Positions 1 through 11,773 of a stretch of DNA of 64,000 nucleotides are shown piece after piece (position 1 is the stretch's first letter; the number at the start of each line of letters is the position of its first letter). Location: the NCBI GenBank assembly GCA_028673005.1, contig CM054113.1, positions 66,602,850-66,666,849 of the forward strand. The letters run 5' to 3'. The stretch comes from Tanypteryx hageni. Its lineage: Eukaryota > Arthropoda > Insecta > Odonata > Petaluridae. Both the position numbers and the translations under genes were made by a program. The notes beneath the pieces are model-generated. The model made no database searches. It was not told the DNA's origin and saw nothing but the letters and a program-made list of their open reading frames with translations.

Positions 1-60
1 AGAAAAGCCGCCTTTGTGCTTTTATGGTGTTTTATTGGGCGAGACTGTTAGACCCATGTT

Positions 61-235
61 GGAGGGAGGGAAAGGGAGTGGGAGAAAGGGCGGAAGAGAG
101 TGAGGAGGTGGAGGGGGAGAGAGATTGAGGAGTTGGAGGGGGAGAGAGATTGAGGATGTGGAGGGGGAGAGAGAGAGAGAGAGGGAGGAAGGCGAGAGAA
201 GGGAGAAAGAGAGGAGGTGGAGAAGAGGTAGGATG
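61..235. repeat. Polypurine tract with 25-bp tandem repeat
   Basis: Almost purely G and A on the + strand. Three copies of a 25-bp unit of the form tgagg-a-gtggagggggagagag begin at 101, 126 and 151, then run into (GA)n. Open frames here on both strands are products of the composition and are not annotated as genes. Confidence 0.85.
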
Positions 236-1957
236 GGAGAGACAGGCGAATGGACTTCGCATTCGGGCGACGTTGAAATTAGCAATTCTCCTTTTACATT
301 TAGTCTGTCGTCAAGCGCTGCAGTTTTAATGGTTATGCCATTTAAATATAAGCGTCTTAAAAAGAAGATTAAATTTACATGGGCGTCTGCTGGGGAGGAG
401 GAACAAGGGGAGAGGGGAGTTGACCCTCTCTGGATCAAAGAGAAAAGAACCATTGATGTCTGGTTAGGTCAGGGGTTTAACGTGGCAATTTTTCTGAAGT
501 CAGATCTTGCAAACAGATAGGAATCCCCTGCAATATGCTTGAAACAAACCACTAAATTATTAATCTCGCCAAACCCGACTATGAGAGCTTACCTATCCCC
601 TTGCCTCAACTGGGAAAGTTCCAGCGGACGTCCATGGACATTTACATCTAACAAATGAAATTTTTACATTTAAATGTCGTTTTAACCCTAGAGTACTAAT
701 CTTATTTTTAGGGCGGTTGTTACTAAACATACGTAAATTTGACGTACCAGGATTATTTTTAAAACCACTTTTACTGCAATGTGTTTATTGATAATCAACT
801 TTCTGGTATATTTTTGATCAATCAAAACTCCAACAACTAGTTTTTAATGATAAATCTTCTAGGAACTTATGATTTTGTAAAGAATTACAAATGTTCAAAT
901 AACAAAAAAAATGTAAAATAAGAATATAATGATCATAAAAATGTTAATATTAACATCGAATCATGAAAAAAAACTTCTATAAAATAGGAAAATTAAAGAA
1001 AATCATAAACTATGGCAATAAGTACAATTTTTAATAAAAACAAATAAAATCTTAGAAAACTAGTAGGCCTTATAAAAACATTAATAAGGATCACATTAAA
1101 ATTTCAAAATCACAACTGATTAAAGAGTACAAAAAAATGTTTAGGAAAATGCGAAAAGTAAAAGCGAAAACTTTAACAACTAGGACAAAACTTCCTTGGA
1201 TGTTCGCCGCAAATTGGCATGTATTTGGTGCAGTAGCTTGTAGTCACACGCCTTTTTGAATAATGGCAGATGTGACAGTACTTTCTCTGCCCTTGTGGGC
1301 TGTTCGAAAGTGGGATTACTTCTCGAGATGAGCCTGCTTCGTTTCCCAAAACACGGTTCTTTTTCGCTTAATACTAAACCTACGTAAGATTGATTAGTGA
1401 CTCAACGACGAAGCAGATGTACGGGCGGAAGAGGAGCGTGGAACTTGCGACCGGCCTGGTTCCCGGTAGGCAATGGTAAGCAACAAACTGATTGAAGCAC
1501 TGCTAGAGGAAGGAGCTAATTGGATTCCCAGAAAAGGAGTTATTCTTGTTCAAAGAAGAGTGTACGTCATTTTGATGTGTGATTAGTATTCTGGGATTAA
1601 CAAAGTGAGCCCGAAAATGTAGATAATCTAAAATAAAATTTGAAGTTTACGAGGTAAAAACTCAAGAAACAGGTAAAAGCTGAAAAACTTAGTTATCAAA
1701 ATATAAACCCACTGCAGTGAATACAATGATTGGAAGGAAGATGGAGGGGAAGGAGAAAGTGAACTCAAGTAATAGAGAAATAGGATAGATTGAGTGGGAA
1801 TAAATAGAGGGATAGGAGAAACAGAGAAAGCAAGAAATAGATGTAAAGTTAGAATTGGAAGAAAGATAAACCATTTTATTTAGTACAAATGAAGTCCCTT
1901 CTTACGCTTAACCCTTCGTCATATAATTCAAGTTAAATTGAAACATTCAAGTATTTG

Positions 1958-2015
1958 CAGTAAATTCCCGATTAACCGAATATCGAATGATCGGAATTTC
2001 TATTAACCGAAATTA
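1958..2015 (+). mobile_element. pogo/Tigger-like element end (fragment)
   Basis: Begins cagtaaattcccgattaac and carries a second ttaaccga motif inside. This is the terminal style of pogo/Tigger elements and related to the complete element at 15172-16201. No matching right end was found, so it is a truncated relic. Confidence 0.4.
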
Positions 2016-2240
2016 TTAAAACTTAACTAGAGCGTATTTTTAAACTCCATTACTTACGTACATTGGTACGGTATACCTATACGTATGCACTTGTCCTAAA
2101 CCTAATAAAGGTGTTAATGCGTAGAACAGTACCTATTACTTGAGTGACTATACTTTTTAACTTGGTTTTATTAGTTTTTCTTACGATTTCGACCTTAATA
2201 TATAATTCGTTTTTCACTTGTGTGCACTACAGCGATTCGA

Positions 2241-2285
2241 CATGGAACTATCGAGCTCGTCTTATGGCTGAAAAAAATTCAAACC
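2241..2285 (+). mobile_element. Foldback MITE family, fragment
   Basis: The stretch ggaactatcgagctcgtctt followed by atggctgaaaaa matches the outer end of the copy at 23473 with few differences. The inner arms are absent. Confidence 0.55.
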
Positions 2286-2976
2286 CAAACATAAAAAAAT
2301 AATTTGTCTATATTTCCTTCCATATTAAAATTCTCTCATTCAATACCCTTATTCCCTTAAAGAGATTTTTTCATCGGAAATGCGCTTAAATATCTCTAAA
2401 GCTATACACTAGTGAGTTATTCTCTTAATTCTTTTTTAATATCACATTCGCGTCCAAGAAATTGCATTAATTACCTTATTCAGTCGAAAGTTTATCTTTT
2501 TTCGTATTTTCTCCATCTGTAAATTTTCTCCCTTGTCTTTCTCGTTTCGTTTCCCTATATTTTAATGACCTCCATGTGTATAAATAATTACCATCATCAC
2601 CCCTTTTTAATAATACAACGGAAATTCCTAAAACTTAGCGATGATAAGAATAACACCTTTTCGTGGATACGCAGAGAGAACACAATGACCTTAGCTTCAC
2701 ATCCTGAGAACTATGTCATATTTTATTTCATCAGGAAAGCCTGGAATTTCGTGTCACTTTCTCTTTTTTTTTGTCCAAAGTGTGAAAATAAATATTTCAT
2801 AACCAAAAACAGGCGCATTTACGACAAATTTACTCGAAAACAGTTTAATGGACGAATCGCAGCATGTAATGATTTCATTTACATCGGTCAGCAGAAATTC
2901 TAGTGATTTCGTAAAAACAATCGCCTACCTTAAAGCGAAAATGGCGTCGATAAGAATAATTGACAAATATTATCAG

Positions 2977-3020
2977 ATGGAGGTGAAAAATGTTCTATTA
3001 AGAACATTTTTCACCTCCAT
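2977..3020. repeat. Perfect 20-bp inverted repeat with 4-nt loop
   Basis: Left arm atggaggtgaaaaatgttct (2977-2996), loop atta, right arm its exact reverse complement (3001-3020). There is no mismatch over 20 bp. Pairing stops at the flanks, so it is too short for a normal miRNA precursor. It lies 265 bp upstream of exon a. Confidence 0.9.
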
Positions 3021-3285
3021 TATAGTTCGTGGCTTTAATTTAATATCACTCTTAATAACTGGAAAATTTTATGCGAGATACAATTTTGAGGAGGCATAAA
3101 CTTTGAGCTGTAATACGATATTATATACTTATTAACTGTTCAAAGTGAAAATCTTGCTGGGTGTATTTAGAAGAAAATTATTTTGTCGTTCTTTACAAAA
3201 TGAAAATATTAAACTAATGACAAATGTATTGCAAATTTTAGCATGGAGGAGTTAATTAATTTTCAATAACTTTTCTTGTTGGCAG

Positions 3286-3354
3286 ATGATGTTGAAGAAT
3301 CGCAAAGAAGTCTAGATAAAGATACCATCGTCACCGCCAACACGACCACAAACG
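3286..3354 (+). CDS. VWFC mucin-like protein, exon a (linker)
   Basis: A 69-nt exon between a good acceptor (pyrimidine-rich tract then ggcag, ending at 3285) and a consensus donor (gtaagc from 3355). Only one frame is open: two bases complete a codon from an upstream exon, then 22 codons (DVEESQRSL...ANTTTN), then one base carried forward. It is acidic and Thr-rich with an NTT sequon, which suits a mucin-like linker between VWFC modules. It is phase 1-1, the usual symmetry of shuffled extracellular modules. It is short, so its reality rests on the splice sites and the phase match to the VWFC exon that follows. Confidence 0.68.
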
Positions 3355-4944
3355 GTAAGCTGATATTTTGTATCATTTTCAAATATTTTTGTTAGATGGC
3401 CGAACGTTTATTTCAACTGAATGTCAAATAATTTGGTTGTATTTTTCGTATAGGAATGTGTACGTTAAGAAATCATATTGTTCTGAATTATTGCGTCTGC
3501 TTTAGATATGGTGTTTTCGGGATCATTTAATAAGCCTATTATTTACCTATGTTATTTTTATACGCGATTATTTGGCGACAAGCTAGGTCAGATACGATGA
3601 AAAATTAATTGCGTTACTGGCTTCGCGATTGCATTGCATTTTCAACGAAGCGTATTCGCCACCTATGGTCTAGTGGTCCCCAAGTAATTTGAATGAAGCG
3701 CTAAAGAATATAATTAAATATAAGGCAAGCAAGGAGCGACTTGGGGTGTTAAACGAATTTTAAATTCAAGAGTAAAAGATTGAGAGACGCCATAGATTTT
3801 AATAGGTTGCTTTAAACGCAATATGCGTTTAATTTTAACCGATGTCTCCCCTTCACCTTTGTCCGTCGTGCGTGAGTGCGCCCGTAGATGCAAGCTCGGA
3901 AATATTTTTTTATTTCATTATTATTTTATTAGTATTTTATTCTTATTTTATTATTATTATTTTGTTATTATTTTGTTATAATTTTATTCGTATTTTATTC
4001 TTATTTTATACTTATTTTATCAGCATTTTATTATATTTTATTGCTATTTTATTGTTATTTTTTATTATTAAACATTGTCATCGATGAGGAATCATCCGAT
4101 AAATTTGCTCTCGGTAAAAAAAAAACAAGAAAATATTTCCTCATATGTATTGCACTAGTGTGGATAAACTTTTTGTTCCTTATTTTAGGTATTAGGCAAG
4201 AGTAATTTATTTTAAAATTCGATAGACGACTTCTGGTAACCTATTGCGGATTATTTTTATATTTAGAGCTTTTTTCTCTGCTGGATGATGTTACGTGCTG
4301 GTTTATCTTTACTCCTCAGTGCCGAATAACTTAAGTGTGCTATATTTCAGTTAGGCGAGAGTTTTTGCGGAAATGAATGTGAAAAAATCTCGATCTTTTC
4401 CTCGTACTTTGAATTCGCGAAGTAAATATTTTTTGGGCCCAGAAATGTGGTTTGACGATATCATTGTCTGTATCATATTCTGGAAGATCCGGCTGCGTCT
4501 TATAAATTGTTTAAGGTAGACGTCACAATATCGGCGATGGGTTTAGGAGACTAATCTCTTGTGAAACGAGGGTATCCGCAACACTCTGATATCTGATCTT
4601 TTCGGACAAGATGATTTTAAGAAGCTTTATAATTAAAAATTTTGCTTTTATCTTCAAATATAAATTAATACAAGAGCTACAATACCGGAAGAGTTAATTA
4701 AAAGCTTTTTCTGAGTCGATTTTTCTCTTTGAAAAATCTCATTCATTTTAAATCGAGTCAGATGTTGCATCTGAATGCGTTATGTCATTTTGTTCGAGTG
4801 CATGCTGGGATTCTGTGAGGTCGCTTGATCATGTGCAGTGATAAAATGCCGCCACCTCTTCCCACCCTTGGATGGATGCAGTTTTCTAACCCGGCGATAA
4901 TTAGTGTGCATGGGCCATGAGTGATATTAGAAAATGTCCCTCAG
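3355..4944. other. Intron a-b with AT-rich simple repeat
   Basis: A 1590-bp intron. At 3900-4075 it carries a degenerate simple repeat built from ttatt/attttatt units, which gives a spurious hydrophobic reading frame. Nothing else recognised. Confidence 0.7.
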
Positions 4945-5172
4945 GATGCGACGTAGACGGACGGCACCACGAAGAGGGATCCGATGTACCGCCGAAGGCA
5001 GGTCGCTGCGAGAACTGCTTTTGCGTCGGAGGAAAAGTGAAGTGCGCGCCGACGCCATGTTTCCCCGCGCCCATCGGCTGCACTCCCTTGTACAGTCACG
5101 GGGGCGAGTGCTGCCCTTCTCGCTATGACTGTACGAGTGCCCCTTCCCTAGCTCTGCCAGAAACAAAAAACG
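4945..5172 (+). CDS. VWFC mucin-like protein, exon b: complete VWFC domain
   Basis: A 228-nt phase 1-1 exon. The acceptor is the tcag ending at 4944 and the donor is gtgagc from 5173. It encodes a full von Willebrand factor C domain: a CDVDG start, a GRCENCFC core, KC and PC pairs, then GC, GECC and a final DC. That makes ten cysteines over 62 residues, the complete count for the family. VWFC domains bind BMP-type ligands or matrix partners. Which applies here cannot be read from sequence. An ATG at 4917 is in frame but lies in the intron: the tcag acceptor is the one that both matches the phase of exon a and opens the exon exactly at the first domain cysteine. Confidence 0.9.
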
Positions 5173-5614
5173 GTGAGCATTTTGCATTCGTGCACACGTC
5201 GCCAAGGTGACGCAAGATGAAACGTCACATGCACTCGCACTTAAAGAGTTTTTTCTGATTATTTTGCGAATCTTAAAAAAATGTAACGAAATTGCATTTC
5301 AGTTCCTTAAACGAAATAAATGGAATAGAAATGATTACATTATCGTTAATCTGGCCTTAAATATCGGGGATTTTTATTTATGAGCAGTTTACGAACTGCC
5401 GATTGGTTTCATTATTACTTTTTTATTGTCGGTACGGCCAGGTCACGAAGTTAAGGAAACGAGAGGAAAGATGCACACTTCGCGCGTGCATAAATGCAAG
5501 GCAGAGGCGTTCTATACGATCATGTAATCATGTTAAATAACTAATTATTTTTTTAATATGACAATATTTTTTCTACGAGATATGATGGAAAGATCATTTT
5601 TTGTTCAAAGATAG

Positions 5615-5674
5615 CACTTCTGCTTGGATAAAATTGGCACTCCTGCCTGGGTAAAGTTGGCATCCCTGCTTGGG
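5615..5674 (+). repeat. 23-bp tandem repeat, 2.6 copies
   Basis: Units cacttctgcttggataaaat+tgg (5615-5637), cactcctgcctgggtaaagt+tgg (5638-5660) and a partial catccctgcttggg (5661-5674). The copies have diverged by a few bases. Confidence 0.75.
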
Positions 5675-5699
5675 ATTTGCGAACCATGTATATCATTTT

Positions 5700-5805
5700 C
5701 TTATTGTCATTTCCCTAAAAAGTTCTTAGTACCAAACTTCATGAAAATCCACTCATTAGTTTCGGAGATGGAACGTGCGGTCAGCCGGACGGACACGACC
5801 TGGCC
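5700..5805 (+). repeat. Possible non-LTR/SINE 3' tail
   Basis: Carries ccaaacttcatgaaaatcc followed by cggacggacacg. This phrase type (a CAAATTTCATGAAAATCGGT-like string then CAGACAGAC-like repeats) is common at the 3' end of invertebrate RTE-related LINEs and their SINEs. Related strings occur at 11774-11840 and about 41740-41860. Family assignment needs a repeat library. Confidence 0.35.
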
Positions 5806-5872
5806 GTAAGAAATTCAGTTTTAACTTTTTTTTTAAATTCGCTTATGCGTTCGGTTTATCTGTCTGTTTGAC

Positions 5873-6021
5873 CAGTGCCGAATTTAGGCATAAGCCATGC
5901 CTTCGGGCGTCGCCGCTTCCAAAATTATAAAAAAATGCTCGCTATATAAGGAAAAAGTTATAATTACATATTTGGGGGCCTCTTCACATGCTTTGCCTTA
6001 GGGCTTCATCATCCGGCGCAG
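5873..6021. mobile_element. hAT-like MITE with near-perfect 8-bp duplication
   Basis: A 149-bp element starting cagtgccgaat and ending in atccggcgcag. It is flanked by tgtttgac (5865-5872) and tgtctgac (6022-6029), an 8-bp duplication with one mismatch, as hAT transposases produce. The terminal inverted repeats are diverged, so confidence is moderate. Confidence 0.5.
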
Positions 6022-7189
6022 TGTCTGACGCGCTAACTCCTAAACGAAAGCAGCTAGAGATTTAATTTTTTCGCCTATATATTCAGTATTCTGTCTCGTT
6101 TGCGCGTTTTTTCAGTTTGTTCGTCTATCTAAAAATGTTTTTAAAAAACGCAATTTACTGTTTGCGTCAGCGGCTTTTTCCTTACTCGTTTTTACTTATC
6201 GTAAAGAACGACTACAAATGGAGTTAATGCTTTAAAAAAAGATACGTTTACGTGCACGCGACGGGAGGTTTATTAAAAAGGCGAGGTTCATTCTCACGTG
6301 GTCTGGGAACTTTCCACAGTGGTATAGAGTCGCAGAAGGGGAGGGGAGGGCGCGACCTCTCATAATCCCACCCGTCCGCCCCCGCACTCTTCCTCCACCA
6401 ACGCCTCCTCCAACAGCAACTCCTATTCGAACCAACGCCTTCTTCTTCTTCTTGCAACCCCCTCTTCCATTTGCCACCAGCGCCTCCTACGTCCTGCTGT
6501 CCGTTTCCTTCGTAGGGAAACTCTCCAGACTTTTAGGAAGTTGCGGTTGAAGGAGGGTCTTTCTTATTTGTCGCGTGTGAGTCACGAAGTGAGAATTATC
6601 GCCGGTTAATTCCTTTTGTCCCTTATTCGTCCTCGCTGAAAAAATATGTATCCCTCGTTGCGCGTGTTTATTAGCGACGGCGCATCCACGGGAAATTCGA
6701 AGTGTTTCATATATGTCAGGAATGACAAATAGATTTTCATTAGCGTGCTAAAATGTAAAATTTCTGTTTTATAATTTCTGGCGTTCCATACATTTATTAA
6801 TTCTTAAAGATTACCTCTATACTTATAATAATATTAATATGGATTTATTCGATATAAATTTTAAGTGTGCAAAGGATAGAAGTTTTCCATATTGATAATT
6901 TTCAACCTGACCTAAGGCCGAATAAAAAAATTGCAGAGATATAAAGTTCGAATAATACTGAAATTAAAATATTGTGTTTATTTATTCGTTTCAACTTTCT
7001 TGGGTCATTTATGAAGAAAGTTCTTTGAAATTTGGCGCGTAATTTGTTGACTGAATAGCAACACACTCTTCTGAAACTTCGTCTCTCAGTCTTTTTCTGC
7101 GCACGTATTTAGATTTTATTTCAGACGGCTAATGCCTGGAATTCAGTATCCGAAAAAATTATGTAATATAGGAAATAAAGTTTTTAGCG

Positions 7190-7250
7190 TGCCACTAATA
7201 TTTCATGACGTGCCAAGTTTGGCACGCGTGCCATCTATTTGGCATCCCTG
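7190..7250 (-). mobile_element. hAT-like terminus (fragment)
   Basis: On the minus strand it begins cagggatgccaaatagatgg and continues into a palindromic ggcacgcgtgcc, both typical of hAT ends. The partner terminus was not found. Confidence 0.45.
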
Positions 7251-8585
7251 ATATGTGTACTTTATGATAGGCATTTATCATTGTATGTTTCGTGTTCGTT
7301 TCATCGACGTTAGTACAGAGGAGAACTGGGAATTTAATATTTTATCTGTGGAGTTCGCTGCATGCGCATCATCTTATTAGCTACATTTTTCCAATAACAA
7401 TAGATAACACGCGTTCAACAAGTCTCATTTGGCTACTTTTCGAGTTTGTAACCCTCGTGTGGTATTTATGCGAACCACATTAGACTCATTTTATCTAATC
7501 CGCGTAACACTACGTCATCTACAATGCAGTCTCTTATTCAAGGGTGTTCAACCTATGGTACATGCGCCACTTCCGGCGCATCCGCGTCTCATAAATGGCG
7601 CATTGTGCTTCGCACAATTTTTATCTGCATTAAATTTTTCCACAATTAAAATATGTCTGCGATAGAAAACGATGTTCATAAAATTTCATTATGGCTTAGT
7701 TCGCCGTATCGGATTTGTTTGTGAGTGAAAGGTAAGATTTATTAGTATAACATACACGTTTATTGCACGGCAGAAATTAAGTGGCGCGTCGACACTCTGC
7801 CACAGGGACAATGGCACACTTGAAACTAATGTACTAAGCTTTTACTTATGACTTATGTATATAGGTCGTGAGAATAACTGTTTAGATTTCGAGCAGACGA
7901 CAATGCCATTTCGAATATTTCTTTCGATAAAAAGTTGTTTACTTTTAATGTATGTATTACATATGTCTTAGAAATACGGAGGTGTCATAGAACTAATTAA
8001 GGATGCTTTCATAGAGCAATTTAAAATTGAAACACTAGTGGTTTTGGTAATTAAACCTATTTTGATTCTCTGCGTATACGATTTTATTTCTTACAGCGCT
8101 AATTTTTTATCGGAGTCAATTTTTTGGAGAATATAAAATTACGGCTCAACTTGCATTAAGCAAAAGATAAGTTTTATTTTTTTTGTGATCATTAACACGT
8201 ACTTCTAAGATGTATTCGATTTATTATAAATAGGATAGCAGTTCCTCCATTCGTGTATAATTTTTGTTATCATGATTCAATCATGAACACCATAGGATAT
8301 TTAAATTGAAGTATTGATTTTTAAATATGAATTCCACGCGATCTATTTGCCGATTTTCCTTATATTGAAAAGGAAACTAAAGTTTTATACGAGGGTGTAT
8401 CACCAAGCAACCATGGTTTAGATATATTTCCTAGCTTTATTTCTCGATTTTAATAAAACTTGTATAGTATATAATGACAGAGAATTATTATCGTAATTTA
8501 TTATAGTCAAGAACTTCTATTATAACATTTTTATGCATATGATTATAAATAATCCTTAAGTTTGATCTTTTTTCTTTTATTCCAG

Positions 8586-8653
8586 GTGTTCTTTTTGAAT
8601 CTCTTATTTTGGCACCAGCAAATGAAGGACTTAATTCTACAAATGAGCCTAAG
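8586..8653 (+). CDS. VWFC mucin-like protein, exon c (linker)
   Basis: A 68-nt exon after a strong pyrimidine tract and ccag acceptor (ending at 8585), with a gtaaaag donor at 8654. In the phase required by exon b it reads a Gly at the junction, then VLFESLILAPANEGLNSTNEPK, with an NST sequon. It ends in phase 0, which is exactly the phase that the large mucin exon needs. No known domain. Confidence comes from phase continuity on both sides. Confidence 0.72.
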
Positions 8654-10042
8654 GTAAAAGAAAAAATGAATTTAATTTAGATGGTAAATTAGTTTCTCAA
8701 TAAAATGGACATATTTCAAAAATTTACTTGCCTTAAATGACGTTCAATCAAAGATGCAATGAAAATATGGCATATAAAATCTACGGATTAAAAAATGCAT
8801 CCCAGAACTAATTTCTCAATGGAAAATAATAAAAATTTGATTGAAATTAAATTAGAAAAGGTGGATAGTCATAATTCTACTAGTTATTCAAAAAGTCACA
8901 GATAATCCTGTGAACAATATAAGGAAACTCGGAAGGAGTCTACATCGAAGAAACCGCTAATAAACTCTTCTTATTGGATTCGTGGTCAAAATGAAATATG
9001 ATTCGATGAAGCAGGAAAGACGATTCATATGATTTGAACGGTTGCTTGGTCAAAAACAATAGATATATGACGAAGATTATAACTTATTTAAGACATTAGA
9101 ACATGTATGATTGGAGACTTGAGTGATTATTTGTGGTAAAGAATGAAATGGGTAGGACCATTATATGCTTAAACAAAATGAAACGTGAGGAAAGGATATA
9201 CACGCAATTTTGATGCTATCGAGGCATTGGTTTTGAGATGAACAGATGAAATTGAACAACTTCGAAGGAAACAAAAGAGAATGTAACTACGGACGGAAAG
9301 AAGTGATTATACACAGTCAGATAAAAGGTCAACCGTTAAAATTCCACAGAAGGCGAGTAGATATTTTTATAAATAAGGTAATTATTTAGTGAAACATCAA
9401 GGGAATTCTGTCAGTCGCGGATTATTTTGAGGTTGATGCTAACATTTATAAGGCAGTAAGAATTTGGCAAGTTGCCTTTAATGACCACTTTATGTCATTT
9501 CATTTATAATTGAAGGATAAAAATATTCGCAATCGCATAATGTAACAAAAATTCCATGTTGATGCTTAGTTTTATGCGATCCAGATATAGTTTACATTTG
9601 AAATATCAACCTGAAAATATTCACGTTTGTAATACATATCTGCAGCCATTTCCGATGCTGATTGTTCATTTGACATTACTGTCAGATGTCTTTCTCTGCC
9701 TCTTCATCTTTAACGTGCAAAAGTGGAGAGAAACATTTTTTTCTCAATTTATTCGAATCGTAAATATTGGAAAGCGATGCCTTGCTATAAAAATTTTGAT
9801 TTCATTTGCTTTCTGCGGAAGACCTTTCCGTCATTTCGTTTTCTTCCATAGAAAACGTTGATTTGACCCGACCTGAACCACCTCCTCGAAATATATCATA
9901 ATGCATCGCTCGTAATAGCCTAGCATCGTTTATGTCAGACGAACGAATATTGAAACGTCGCCACAGCGTAATTTTCCAGTGTCAAATATCAAGGCGAAAG
10001 ACGGAATCACTAATGCCACCCCTTTTCTTTTTTCGCCGACAG
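8654..10042. other. Intron c-d; nothing recognised
   Basis: A 1389-bp A-rich intron without an identifiable repeat or exon. The last 110 bases happen to be open in the frame of exon d, but the acceptor at 10042 is preceded by a good pyrimidine tract. Confidence 0.6.
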
Positions 10043-11127
10043 GACGAGCGAGGGGTCGAGGAAGATCCTTCCGGAGGCGCTTACGACCAAGTCACGCAAA
10101 TCCCGAAATCCTCGGGGGGCGCCAACGGAGACGGCAGGAAGAACAGGCACATGGACGAGACGCAGACGGAAGACGGTGGTCAAGCGAGCACTCCCTCCGC
10201 GCACGGATCGTCCGAAGAGGAGGTGGAAGGGAGCGGATCGGGGGTGACCCAAGAAGAGGACAGCACGGAAGGTCCGAGTGCGACGACCACGGAGCAGACC
10301 GCGACAGAAACGGAAGAAGGAGCGTTAACGAGCGATGCGACCACGGAGCTAAGCATCGAAAACACCAAAACAGAAGTGATTGACGAGACCACTACTACGG
10401 CCGAGATAACGACTTGGTCCGCGACCGAGGAAAGTTGTCCTCCCGGGGGAGGAGATGGGGAAGGGGGATGCGGCGAGGAGGAGTCCTCTACGGAAGGAAC
10501 GACGACCGAGGAGGAGGCTGAGATCACCGCCACCTACATCGTCGAAGAGGGAACCACCGAGGGCGTCGAAGGCACCCAGACGACGACGCAGGGCGAAACC
10601 ACCCTGGATCCACAGACGCTAAAAGAAACCACCCAAGAGTTGGCGGAAGAGACGACGGCGGCGGCGACGCTGGAAGCTGCGGTTGCGTCGGAAGGAAACG
10701 CTTCGTCGGATTCCGAAAAAATGAAAGAGTCGATCGGCGCGGAAGGTAATTCCACCTCGACCGTTGGGGCGGGAGAAAAGGAAGAAGAAGACTTGTCGCA
10801 AAAGAGCTCTCACTTAGTGGACGTAGGAGCAGCGCAGGATATCGATTGCGAAGTCCAAGTGGATCAGTCGTCGGAGAGCGAAAAAGAAGAAGAATCGACG
10901 ACAATGTCTTCGGAGAAAACCGCAAACCAGTCCATTGCGGAGGTCGAGGCGGAGGTTCTCAAAGTGGAAAAGGCAAACTCCACAGAGGGGGCTATAATGG
11001 AAACCACTCCCTCACCCCTTGGAAACTCTATAACGACAGTCCTCAACATCGATCGAAAGAAGGACGTTGACTACGATCAATATGACTATAACGAGCCGTC
11101 TCTGCCGCCTTCCTTGCCTAACCTAAA
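10043..11127 (+). CDS. VWFC mucin-like protein, exon d: Thr/Glu/Ser-rich proteoglycan-like domain
   Basis: A large 361-codon exon, phase 0 to 2. The acceptor is the gacag ending at 10042 after a pyrimidine-rich run. The donor is gtaggt at 11128, which must be used because an in-frame TAG lies within it. The protein is strongly acidic and dominated by Thr, Glu and Ser (repeated ETT/TTE tracts). Visible sites: EEEVEGSGSGVTQEED (10214-10261), a classic glycosaminoglycan attachment context with serines at 10232 and 10238; a weaker DPSGG (10064-10078); sequons NAS, NST, NQS and NST; three cysteines; and an acidic DVDYDQYDYNEP cluster (11063-11098) resembling tyrosine-sulfation sites. It is GC- and CpG-rich, unlike the later exons. 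Likely a heavily glycosylated, highly charged extracellular spacer. Confidence 0.9.
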
Positions 11128-11680
11128 GTAGGTATCTAAAATAAAATTATCTCGAGGTATTAAAATGAACAAGATGATCCTAACGGAACTTATGATGCCT
11201 ACTTTTCATATAATTATTTTAAGTTAAGTGTGGAGCAGCAATTACTTATATTGGCGTTAATAGCTTTAAAATTACCGTGGGTGAGTTGCTCTTTATGTTC
11301 CCAAATTTCCTTATTTATCGTTATAAAATTTTACAAATATATTCGAACGGAAAACTTAATTGATCACGCATATTTGTGTGGCAAAAATAACGCGTGTACC
11401 CGTTATATTAGACTATCCCGAATCCGAGTCCAACAATAGTAGTTATAATGGCAATACTCTCGTAATGAGTGATAAAACTGCGTAGAAGCCAGTATTTACG
11501 CGAAATTCGAAGAAATACGATCGATGAGCAAAATTATGCGATAAAAATCAGAACTTTCATTCTTTTCTTCAGAGAATAGTGCAAATCCCGCTCCGATATT
11601 ACAATTCTAAGGTATTTTAATGTCCAAGAGAAAATTACCACGCACGACAGATTTCAGAATTCCCAAGTAAATGAAATGGA

Positions 11681-11757
11681 AGGATAGTTCCCAGAATCGA
11701 ACCCGGGACTTTCTGTCTTCGCAACAAAAACTATCCTCGTCAGCTCGGCCCCAGCAG
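11681..11757 (-). mobile_element. tRNA-derived SINE relic
   Basis: Read on the minus strand it shows an A-box-like ccgagctgacgagg and a B box gggttcgattctggg, about the right distance apart for a tRNA promoter. It does not fold into a normal tRNA and is read as a SINE head. Confidence 0.5.
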
Positions 11758-11773
11758 CAAGTGATTTCCACCA

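Larger units (their letters stand above)
1..3285. other. Upstream intron or flank; no gene supported
   Basis: AT-rich after a GA-rich start. It contains a purine-rich 25-bp tandem repeat (101-175), a Tigger-like end (1958-2015), a foldback-family fragment (2241-2285) and a perfect 44-nt hairpin (2977-3020). Exons encoding the N-terminus of the VWFC protein should lie here or further upstream, but I could not identify one with both splice sites and the needed phase. Confidence 0.6.
5173..8585. other. Intron b-c with transposon relics
   Basis: A 3413-bp intron. It contains a 23-bp near-tandem repeat (5615-5674), a possible non-LTR/SINE tail (5700-5805), a short hAT MITE (5873-6021), a C-rich patch (6310-6500), a hAT end (7190-7250) and a diverged hAT-like tract (about 7540-7815). 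No exon fits between exons b and c, whose phases already match. Confidence 0.6.

Noticed and set aside
1370..1475. Possible upstream exon ending at a strong donor (gtaagc at 1476)
   Set aside because: No convincing acceptor. In the phase needed by exon a it encodes no cysteine module or other recognisable sequence.
3842..4087. Frame encoding a very hydrophobic, multi-membrane-like peptide
   Set aside because: It is a translation of a ttatt-type simple repeat.
4917..4944. ATG at 4917 as the start of a small VWFC protein
   Set aside because: The acceptor at 4944 matches the phase of exon a and begins exactly at the first domain cysteine. The bases before it read as intron.
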